Positions 46,301 through 58,300 of a DNA stretch of 64,000 nucleotides are shown one piece after another. The notes beneath the pieces are model-generated. The model ran no database searches. It was not told the origin of the DNA and saw only the letters and a list, made by a program, of their open reading frames with translations. The stretch's first letter is position 1; every line of letters begins with the position of its first letter. The DNA is from Biomphalaria glabrata (taxonomy: Eukaryota; Mollusca; Gastropoda; Planorbidae). The stretch covers positions 8,810,001 through 8,874,000 of the forward strand of contig NC_074713.1 of assembly GCF_947242115.1 (NCBI RefSeq). The letters run 5' to 3'. The position numbers were made by a program, and so were the translations under genes.

Positions 46301-49300
46301 AATTGAAGAAGTCTAGACCATACCTTGGACATTGACATAACTAAGTATTTTACACAGTTGCACTGGAAAGGGAAAAAAAAAGGATTGAAGAAATTTCTCT
46401 AATGGTTGTGCTTACCGCAATGAGAAGTGAAAGTTTTTGTTCCACTGGGAGGTGAAAAAAAAAGATGGATGTTTATAGTTTGTGCTTGAAGTGGTGAAGT
46501 TTTGTTTTCCACTGAGAGGTGATGAAAAGTCTGCTAAATTAAAGTATGTGCAATTTATTTTCTATCATCTTGAATTGAACTTTGTTATTCATTGTATATT
46601 TAGGTTAGCTAACATTTACACAGCTACTAGTGCAGATATCAAGCGGACCATACTGAGAGTACTGGAAGCACCAGTAAGTTGTTTTTCTTTTCAAAATGCT
46701 GCTTGCTACTTATAAATAAATCAATATCTTATCTGTACACAGCTAGCAAAAACTTTACTTAATCATGATAGTACAAATAGCCAGTGATCAAGTATAAGTG
46801 CCCAATGTTTCATTTTTTGTGTGTCTTGTAATCATTCATGTGAAATTCTGTGTCCATTATTGATTGCTGTTATTGAGTTTGTTTTCTCTCTCTCCAGGTG
46901 AAAGGAATGGGCATGGATTCGCCTGAATTACTGACTTTGGTAGAAAACTGTCCCAAAGGTTCTGAGACTCTAGTAATGAGGGTCATCCATATACTCACAG
47001 ATAAAGGTTATTTTTTTAACTATAATTTATATATAAATATATATTAAACATAGACTAATAAACTGTGTTTTTTTTTTTATTTATTTATTTTGTGGCCAAA
47101 AGTGATAATTGTATATTTTCGTATATCCTATGATTTCACCTTTATAAATATTGCTATTGACTGGTATGAAAAAAGAAATTCCAATTCCAAACCTAATATA
47201 ATATTCTCTATTTTTTTTTTTATGCAATTTTCAAATAATGAAGTTTAATAAAGTTTGTTATTTAAATTAATATAGTTTATTTGAACTATCATCTCAATAG
47301 CTGCAATTAAACTAAAGCTACACACATTTTAATGCCTTTCAATATGTCTATATTTTTCTCTTTTAGCTGTCCCATCTCCAGAACTTGTTGACAGGATTAG
47401 AGATCTCTATCACAAGAGAGTGCCAGATGTCAGATTTCTTATTCCAGTTCTGAATGGTCTGTCTAAGGTGAGTGGGGGCCTGACTGGTGCAGCACTTTAC
47501 TTTCTGAACCCAGGGGTCTCGGGCTCAAGTCATAGGGAAGATTTTACATGCCCCTGAGTCCCCACCCAACTCCAACAGGTGCCTGACATTAGTTGGGGAG
47601 AGTAATGACACCTTATTAACTGTCAGCCATAGAAACAAATGACTTTTACATTGTGATCCCTATAGATTGCAATGTCTGAAAGAACAACTTACTTTTTAAA
47701 TTTATTTTACTAAGGTGATTAATAACATCTAATGTAATCTATCAGGGATCCTTCCATTTATTTGGCTTTACTAGGATTTTGATTAGCTGCATCACACCCT
47801 TTTTTTTTCCTCATTTCATCTTGGTAATTTTATTGTAGGTTTGTCTTTACATTATGTATCCCTGTAAGTCTTGAGCTAGTCTTTACATTATGTATCCCTC
47901 TAAGTCTTGGGCTAGTCTTTACATTATGTATTCCTCTAAGTCTTGGGCTAATTTCCTCTAAGTCTTGGGCTAGTCTTTACATTATGTATCAAAGTCTTGC
48001 GCTAGTCTTTACATTATGTATCCCAAGTCTTGGGCTAGTCTTTACATTATGTATTCCTATAAGTCTTGGGCTAGTCTTTACATTATGTATCCCTTGAAGT
48101 CTTGGGCTAGTCTTTACATTATGTATCCCAAGTCTTGGGCTAGTCTTTACATTATGTATTCCTATAAGTCTTGGGCTAGTCTTTACATTATGTATCCCTT
48201 GAAGTCTTGGGCTAGTCTTTACATTATGTATTCCTCTAAGTCTTGGGCTAACTTTAAGCCATTTCCCTTTGGACTTTATGTAACTCAATAGCATATGTAA
48301 AAAATTAAAAAAAAATATTTTTCCTTGATGTACATGGTACAATGAATAATTTGTATGTTTATACAATTGAAAATAGGATTTATTATGGATTAAAATTAAT
48401 GCCAACTTCAGATACAAATAAAGACTTTTTTTTATGGCAGTAATATTCTGTTTAAAATTCTATTGAAAACCCTTTCTTGGGGACTAATGTTTTGGATTGT
48501 TTTTACTGACTCTGCAATATTTCACAGAATGAAGTCATTGAGGCCCTGCCTAAATTGATCAAACTGAATCCAATGGTTGTCAAGGAAGTGTTTAACCGAC
48601 TCATGGGTAGCCATGGTTAGTGCATTTAGGATGCTAATCATTTTACAAAATTAAAAAAAAATAAACATGTAACATTTAAAGATTAGTAAAGTAAAAATTA
48701 TGACCTGTTAAGATCAAATACTTACTTAATGTGAGACATGTAAAAATATCCTACCTCTAGTAGTAAACATTGAGACATAGAGATGATATGCCTCACATTT
48801 TTGTTTTGTTCTTCTGAAGTTGTGAACAATGAGTCTGTGTATCATTCACCTCTTACACCTGTTGAACTTTTGGTGGCACTGCACAATATTGACCCTGCCA
48901 AGTGTGATATTAAAACTACTATTAAAGGTGATGCCTTTTTTTCTTTGTTTTGTTTTATGATGTACACAAATTTCAGGTTTAAACAATAATAGTGTCCAAG
49001 ATGTAATCATTGTTGGTACTTAATTGGTAATTTTTTTCTGTGCCTAAAATAAAGGCATTACTACCAGCTTTATAATTGTGTCTTTTAATTGTTATATTTT
49101 TGACTATTTCTAGCTTTTAGTTTAATATGTCTACTTGTGTACATGATAGATACATCCTATTACAGTCTTGACTAACAAATAGTTTAATATGTCTACTAGT
49201 GTACATGATGGATACATCCTATTATAGTCTTGGATAGCAAATAGTTTAATATGTCTACTTGTGTACTTGATGGATACATCCTATTATAGTCTTGGATATC

Positions 49301-52300
49301 AAATAGTTTAATATGTCTACTTGTGTACATATTGGATACATCCTATTATAGTCTTGGATAACAAATAGTTTAATATGTCTACTCGTGTACATGATGGATA
49401 CATCCTATTATAGTCTTGGATATCAAATAGTTTAATATGTCTACTTGTGTACATGATGGATACATCCTATTATAGTCTTGGATATCAAATAGTTTAATAT
49501 GTCTACTTGTGTACATGATGGATACATCCTATTATAGTCTTGGATATCAAATAGTTTAATATGTCTACTTGTGAACATGATTGATACATCCTATTATAGT
49601 CTTGGATATCAAATAGTCTAATATGCCTACTTGTGTACATGATGGATACATCCTATTATAGTCTTGGATATCAAATAGTTTAATATGTCTACTTGTGAAC
49701 ATGATTGATACATCCTATTATAGTCTTGGATATCAAATAGTCTAATATGCCTACTTGTGTACATGATGGATACATCCTATTATAGTCTTGGATATCAAAT
49801 AGTTTAATATGTCTACTTGTGTACATGATGGATACATCCTATTATAGTCTTGGATATCAAATAGTTTAATATGTCTACTTGTGAACATGATTGATACATC
49901 CTATTATAGTCTTGGATATCAAATAGTCTAATATGCCTACTTGTGTACATGATGGATACATCCTATTATAGTCTTGGATATCAAATAGTTTAATATGTCT
50001 ACTTGTGTACATATTGGATACATCCTATTATAGTCTTGGATATCAAATAGTTTAATATGTCTACTTGTGTACATGATGGATACATCCTATTATAGTCTTG
50101 GATATCAAATAGTTTAATATGTCTACTTGTGAACATGATTGATACATCCTATTATAGTCTTGGATATCAAATAGTCTAATATGCCTACTTGTGTACATGA
50201 TGGATACATCCTATTATAGTCTTGGATATCAAATAGTTTAATATGTCTACTTGTGTACATGATGGATACATCATATTATAGTCTTGGATATCAAATAGTC
50301 TAATATGCCTACTTGTGTACATGATGGATACATCCTATTATAGTCTTGGATATCAAATAGTTTAATATGTCTACTTGTGAACATGATTGATACATCCTAT
50401 TATAGTCTTGGATATCAAATAGTCTAATATGCCTACTTGTGTACATGATGGATACATCCTATTATAGTCTTGGATATCAAATAGTTTAATATGTCTACTT
50501 GTGTACATGATGGATACATCCTATTATAGTCTTGGATATCAAATAGTTTAATATGTCTACTTGTGAACATGATTGATACATCCTATTATAGTCTTGGATA
50601 TCAAATAGTCTAATATGTCTACTTGTGTACATATTGGATACATCCTATTATAGTCTTGGATATCAAATAGTTTAATATGTCTACTTGTGAACATGATGGA
50701 TACATCCTATTATAGTCTTGGATATCAAATAGTTTAATATGTCTACTTGTGTACATGATGGATACATCCTATTATAGTCTTGGATATCAAATAGTTTAAT
50801 ATGTCTACTTGTGTACATGATGGATACATCCTATTATAGTCTTGGATAACAAATAGTTTAATATGTCTACTTGTGAACATGATTGATACATCCTATTATA
50901 GTCTTGGATATCAAATAGTCTAATATGCCTACTTGTGTACATGATGGATACATCCTATTAGAGTCTTGGATATCAAATAGTTTAATATGTCTACTTGTGA
51001 ACATGATTGATACATCCTATTATAGTCTTGGATATCAAATAGTTTAATATGTCTACTTGTGTACATGATGGATACATCCTATTATAGTCTTGGATATCAA
51101 ATAGTTTAATATGTCTACTTGTGAACATGATTGATACATCCTATTATAGTCTTGGATATCAAATAGTCTAATATGCCTACTTGTGTACATGATGGATACA
51201 TCCTATTATAGTCTTGGATATCAAATAGTTTAATATGTCTACTTGTGTACATGATGGATACATCCTATTATAGTCTTGGATATCAAATAGTTTAATATGT
51301 CTACTTGTGAACATGATTGATACATCCTATTATAGTCTTGGATATCAAATAGTCTAATATGCCTACTTGTGTACATGATGGATACATCCTATTATAGTCT
51401 TGGATATCAAATAGTTTAATATGTCTACTTGTGTACATGATGGATACATCCTATTATAGTCTTGGATAACAAATCGTTTAATATGTCTACTTGTGTACTT
51501 GATAGATACATCCTATTATAGTCTTGGATATCAAATAGTTTAATATGTCTACTTGTGTACATATTGGATACATCCTATTATAGTCTTGGATAACAAATAG
51601 TTTAATATGTCTACTCGTGTACATGATGGATACATCCTATTATAGTCTTGGATATCAAATAGTTTAATATGTCTACTTGTGTACTTGACAGATACATCCT
51701 ATTATAGTCTTGGATATCAAATAGTTTAATATGTCTACTTGTGTACATGATGGATACATCCTATTATAGTCTTGGATATCAAATAGTCTAATATGCCTAC
51801 TTGTGTACATGATTGATACATCCTATTATAGTCTTGGATATCAAATAGTTTAATATGTCTACTTGTGAACATGATTGATACATCCTATTATAGTCTTGGA
51901 TATCAAATAGTCTAATATGCCTACTTGTGTACATGATGGATACATCCTATTATAGTCTTGGATATCAAATAGTCTAATATGTCTACTTGTGTACATGATG
52001 GATACATCCTATTATAGTCTTGGATATCAAATAGTTTAATATGTCTACTTGTGTACATATTGGATACATCCTATTATAGTCTTGGATATCAAATAGTCTA
52101 ATATGTCTACTTGTGTACATATTGGATACATCCTATTATAGTCTTGGATATCAAATAGTTTAATATGTCTACTTGTGAACATGATGGATACATCCTATTA
52201 TAGTCTTGGATATCAAATAGTTTAATATGTCTACTTGTGTACATGATGGATACATCCTATTATAGTCTTGGATATCAAATAGTTTAATATGTCTACTTGT

Positions 52301-55300
52301 GTACATGATGGATACATCCTATTATAGTCTTGGATAACAAATAGTTTAATATGTCTACTTGTGAACATGATTGATACATCCTATTATAGTCTTGGATATC
52401 AAATAGTCTAATATGCCTACTTGTGTACATGATGGATACATCCTATTATAGTCTTGGATATCAAATAGTCTACTTGTGAACATGATTGATACATCCTATT
52501 ATAGTCTTGGATATCAAATAGTCTAATATGCCTACTTGTGTACATGATGGATACATCCTATTATAGTCTTGGATATCAAATAGTTTAATATGTCTACTTG
52601 TGTACATGATGGATACATCCTATTATAGTCTTGGATAACAAATAGTTTAATATGTCTACTTGTGTACATGATAGATATATCCTATTATAGTCTTGGATAT
52701 CAAATAGTTTAATATGTCTACTTGTGTACATGATGGATACATCCTATTATAGTCTTGGATAACAAATAGTTTAATATGTCTACTTGTGTACATGATGGAT
52801 ACATCCTATTATAGTCTTGGATAGCAAATAGTTTAATATGTCTACTTGTGTACATGATGGATACATCCTATTATAGTCTTGGATATCAAATAGTTTAATA
52901 TGTCTACTTGTGTACTTGATAGATACATCCTATTATAGTCTTGGATATCAAATAGTTTAATATGTCTACTTGTGTACATGATAGATACATCCTATTATAG
53001 TCTTGGATATCAAATAGTTTAATGTGTCTACTTGTGTACTTGTTAGATACATCCTTTTATAGTCTTGGATATCAAATAGTTTAATATGTCTACTTGTGTA
53101 CATGATAGATACATCCTATTATAGTCTTTGATAACAAATAGTTTAATATGTCTACTTGTGTACTTGATAGATACATCCTATTATAGTCTTGGATATCAAA
53201 TAGTTTAATATGTCTACTTGTGTACTTGATAGATACATCCTATTATAGTCTTGGATATCAAATAGTTTAATATGTCTACTTGTGTACTTGATAGATACAT
53301 CCTATTATAGTCTTGGATATCAAATAGTTTAATATGTCTACTTGTGTACTTGATAGATACATCCTATTATAGTCTTGGATATCAAATAGTTTAATATGTC
53401 TACTTGTGTACTTGATAGATACATCCTATTATAGTCTTGGATATCAAATAGTTTAATATGTCTACTTGTGTACATGATGGATACATCCTATTATAGTCTT
53501 GGATATCAAATAGTTTAATATGTCTACTTGTGTACATGATGGATACATCCTATTATAGTCTTGGATATCAAATAGTTTAATATGTCTACTTGTGTACTTG
53601 ATAGATACATCCTATTATAGTCTTGGATATCAAAGTTTAATATGTCTACTTGTGTACATGATGGATACATCCTATTATAGTCTTGGATATCAAATAGTTT
53701 AATATGTCTACTTGTGTACTTGATAGATACATCCTATTATAGTCTTGGATATCAAATAGTTTAATATGTCTACTAGTGTACATGATGGATACATCCTATT
53801 ATAGTCTTGTATATCAAATAGTTTAATTTCTACTAGTGTACATGATAGATACATCCTATTATAGTCTTGGATATCAAATAGTTTAATATGTCTACTTGTG
53901 TACATGATGGATACATCCTATTATAGTCTTGGATAGCAAATAGTTTAATGTGTCTACTTGTGTACATGATGGATACATCCTATTATAGTCTTGGATATCA
54001 AATAGTTTAATATGTCTACTTGTGTACCTGATGGATACATCCTATTATAGTCTTGGATATCAAATAGTTTAATATGTCTACTTGTGTACCTGATGGATAC
54101 AGCCTATTATAGTCTTGGATAGCAAATACTTCTTATTATCATGCAGAATCCCTCAATGAACACCTTCTCTTCTTTTTAGCTGCCAGCTTGTGTTTTAGTG
54201 AAAGGAACATCTACACACAAGAGGTGCTGGCCATTGTCCTGCAACAGTTGATGGAGCAGGACCCTCTGCCAACATTGCTCATGAGAACTGTCATCCAGTC
54301 AATGTCCTTGTATCCCAGGCTGATGGGTTTTGTCCTCAACATCCTGCAGAGACTCATAGTCAAGAAGGTCAGTCGTGTTCCATGATACAATATTGTTCCA
54401 GAAATGTAGACCTTGTTCTCCCAAACTGTAGTGTAAAAAATTATGGTCTTAATAGAAAAGTATCTTGATTTGTCAGTTTTTATTTGACTAAATACAGAGA
54501 TCTGTGAATGTTTGTAATTTAGAATCTACTTGAACTATATTTACTTGGACATTTTTATTCTCCATCCTTTATCAGTTTCTTAAGTTTTAGCATTGCTGGA
54601 AGTGGTGATGGAAATAAGCTTTCCACTACCTTTAAAAGGCTTCTAATGGCATGGGTCTCCAATAGCCTCTGACAGCCAGTCAAACTCTTGACCTTGTGGC
54701 TCAGATATTGGGTATGGCAGAACTGTTATTTTTAACAGGGGGAAGACAAGCAACTGGCACCTAAAACATTAAGCTCTAATAGGATGGGCTTGTTAGCCTT
54801 TACTCGCTACCCACCTAGGAGAAGGAAAACTGAATTAAAACCTCTGCTGCCTTGCAGCTATCTGTGAGTCAACCCTGAGAATAAATCCGAAGCCAGTGAT
54901 CCTTAGGCAGCTTTGCAGCAGACAGTGCTACACCTGGCAGAGCCTGCTATTCTGCTGATCCCAAACTGGGTTGGTACTTACTGTTCCTTTAAATAGATCA
55001 GCTGCGTGGAGAGGGGGAACTGCTGTGTGGGCAACATTATTCCGACCACATCTAATGTCCAGACATTTATCTTATTTCCCTGATCCATAGTCATTTTGCA
55101 ATTGAAGGAGGTTATATACATATAGACTTAATTGTATGTGAATAGAAATAATTTTTTTGTCTCGTAATGAAACAGACTTGGTTTTTTTTTTTTTTACTGT
55201 CTCGACCAAATCTAATTTTTAGCTATATGTATGTGAATGTAACTAATAAACTTTTCAACTTTTGTTATCCATTTCCAGGTGTGGAAGCAGAAGAAAGTCT

Positions 55301-58300
55301 GGGAAGGTTTTATCCGTTGCTGCCAGAGAGCCAAACCTCAGTCTTTTCAAGTTCTTCTCCAGCTCCCTGCTGCACAGCTGAAGGATGTATTTGAGGTTTG
55401 TCCAGACCTGAAAGAACCTCTGCTGCAACATGTTCAAACATTTACTGAGAATCAAGTAGGTCTTTTTGCTAAGATACATTGGAAACTACAGTTAATTAGT
55501 TTATTAGAAGGATGACTTAATAAAACATAAAAAAAAGTTATTTTGAAAACTCCTGATGACCCTAACTGACAATGCTCATTACTCTTCAGAAAGCTCACAT
55601 TCCCAAATCAGTATTGGCTGTTTTAGAAGAAGAAACTGATCTGTTATCTGAAGGAGGGATAGACAGAGGAGACAAGGTAATAAACATTGTTCATTCTAGT
55701 GCTTACACCTGTTGTTCACTGGAAATGGTATTCCACTTTATTAGCCTATTATTAATATCTATATAATCTTAATGTATTTGAATAGATGTTTTCTTTTCTG
55801 GCTTAGCATTGCTACATTGCTAGCCCATCGTCTAGAAATCATATCTGTTGTTTAATTGGTGCCATTAGGAAGTTAAAGAAAATGTTTCCATCATTTTTAC
55901 TTCCGTGGGTTGAACCACCACTGTAACCTTTGGCCAGACTTCAGACATTGTTATTTAAAAGAGTAGACGTAACAAAAGCTTGTGGACCAGACAAAATTAG
56001 TGGCAAGCTGATCAAGCTATGTGCGGAGCAAATTTCTTCTATCTTCTGTCATATCTTTAACCAGTCATTGCAAACGTGCGTAATTCCAAACATCTGGAAA
56101 ACTTCAGAAATCATACCAGTGCCTAAGAAACCAAAAATAGATTGCTTAAATGATTTCCGCCCAGTAGCACTAACACCTATTGTTATGAAATGTTTTGAAA
56201 AATATATCCTTAAACAACTTGTAGCAAAAGTCAATAACAGCCTAGACCCTCACCAATTTGCATACAAAGCAGCTAGAGGAACTGAGGATGCCATTCTATT
56301 GCTTTTGGACCAGCTTTATAAGCATCTCGATATACCCAAAACATGCACGAGTCCTCTTCGTAGATTTCTCCTCGGCTTTCAATACCATACAGCCACATCT
56401 AATGATAAACAAACTGAGTAACTTAAATGTAAGCCCTTACTTGCAAGCATGGGTTCTAAACTTTTTAACCCAACGGCCCCAGTATGTTAAAGTCAACAAC
56501 ACCAAATCGTCAACTCGAGTACTATGTACGGGTGCTCCACAAGGTTGTGTACTTTCTCCTGTGCTATACACTCTTTACACTAATGACATAAGAAGCATCT
56601 ATGACTCAGTTAAACTCATTAAATTCGCTGATGATACTGCCATAGTCGGTCTTATTTCAGGAGACGAAACTCAGTATCGAAGCTCGATAGAAGAGTTTAC
56701 AAACTGGTGCACCGACAACTTTCTAGAACTGAATGTAACAAAAACTAAAGAACTTATAATAGATTTTAGAAAGAAAAAACAAACTATACGTGAACTGCAA
56801 ATAAACACTACATCTATAGAACAAGTAAAGGCATATAAATATCTAGGCATTATCATCAACAACAAGCTTTCATGGGAAGACCACCTTGGAACTCTGACAA
56901 AGAAAACAGCCCAGCGACTCTTTTTTCTATACAAACTCAACAGTTTTAAATTAAATAAGAAGATCCTTGAGACATTTTACGGCGCGACTGTACAAAATCT
57001 GCTAACATACGGAATAAGTTGTTGGCAAGGCAACGCCTCATCTAAACTGTTGCAACGTCTAGAAAACATCATTAAAAAAGCATCAAAAATTACACTCACA
57101 ACATTACCACATTTAAAGGAACTTTTTGAACAAACGTGCCTAAGAAAAAACGAAAAAATCTTGGAAGACAACGGCCACCCGCTCCATCAGAACTACGCCA
57201 GGTCGTCGCGAAGTGGGCGACTGCTGTCAATCAAAACAAGAACGGAGCAGTACAAAAACTCGTTCGTACCTCACTCGGTCAGACTCTATCACCGCCACTC
57301 ATTGATCAGGGAACATGAAATGCACCAAGATACCTGTGTGTAGTCGCTGAATGAACTCTTTATGTTGTCTGTTGTATTTATGTGTATTTTTCTGTTGTGT
57401 TGTCTTTATATGAGAAACGAGTCCTTGTAATCACAACAAATTTCCGTAAGGATCAATAAAGCAGTCTTAGTCTTAGTCTTAGTCTTAGGATTTTATTTTA
57501 TGTTGCTCCCAAATCACTAAGAAACCTCAAAGTGCTGAACAAGTTCTGTCCAATTGCAAATATTCCATTGGTAACATATTAACACCCAGTGCGAAACATC
57601 AAAAACAAAAATTCTGTTTCTTTGGAATGAGAAGACTCTTTACAAATCTGAATTTAAAAAAAAAAGATAAAGATAATTTGAGGATCAATGAAGTGAGATC
57701 TGATGATGTGTAAATTAAATATTGACCTTCAACCTCTTTCAGGTGAACAATGGTAATGAATCTGAATGTGATGTCCACAAAATTGAGACCACTTCGGACA
57801 CGTCCTTGCAAGTGGTCAAATCTAATCTGACTGCTGTGAAAACAATAGAGGGTTCCCCACAGAGGTAATTCTAAAGTTGTTAATGTTGTCACTTTTTTTT
57901 AACACTAGATTATTGTTACACAGCAGCCATCAGATCTAAAAATAATTAGTTCTTAAATGTTTGGGGTAAGAAAATCACTATTAAATCTTCTACCATGGTC
58001 TTAGAAAAAAGAAACAACATGCCACTACAAATCTTGTTGAAGTCTTCGGAGTATTTTGTTTTAAGCAGTAAGCTGCATTAACTTAAGCTGCTTGATTTAG
58101 CAATAGGATTCAGATGTTTATTTACAATAATGAAAGTTTATCATTCTTGTAATGAAAAACAAAAAAGGAGACAATGGCAACAACATTCTGCTTACGTTGC
58201 ATTTTGAATGTAGCTGTCACTGAAATTGTGAACCATTTGAAGAATTTAAAGTCTTCTCATTGTGCAACTTAAAAAAACAAACAATGGAGCAATTTGAGAC

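Larger units (their letters stand above)
40476..48927 (+). other. SYMPK: Symplekin exons 11-27 (middle and start of the C-terminal domain)
   Basis: Exons: 40476-40574, 40715-40876, 41476-41634, 41733-41814, 42544-42599, 43144-43264, 43650-43736, 44226-44424, 44660-44741, 45157-45270, 45410-45548, 45682-45772, 46604-46673, 46898-47006, 47367-47467, 48528-48615, 48820-48927. They encode residues 357 to about 978. Phases are consistent throughout. Exons 14-17 are the least conserved part. Confidence 0.92.

Noticed and set aside
47989-48417. Long repetitive frames on both strands (SWASLYIMY and its complement)
   Set aside because: Arise from the 105-bp minisatellite block; intronic.
53708-53905. 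65-codon minus frame within the satellite
   Set aside because: Phase accident of the 62-bp units; interrupted elsewhere in the array.
49118-54128. CRISPR-like array
   Set aside because: Units are contiguous 62-mers without unique spacers, and the host is an animal.
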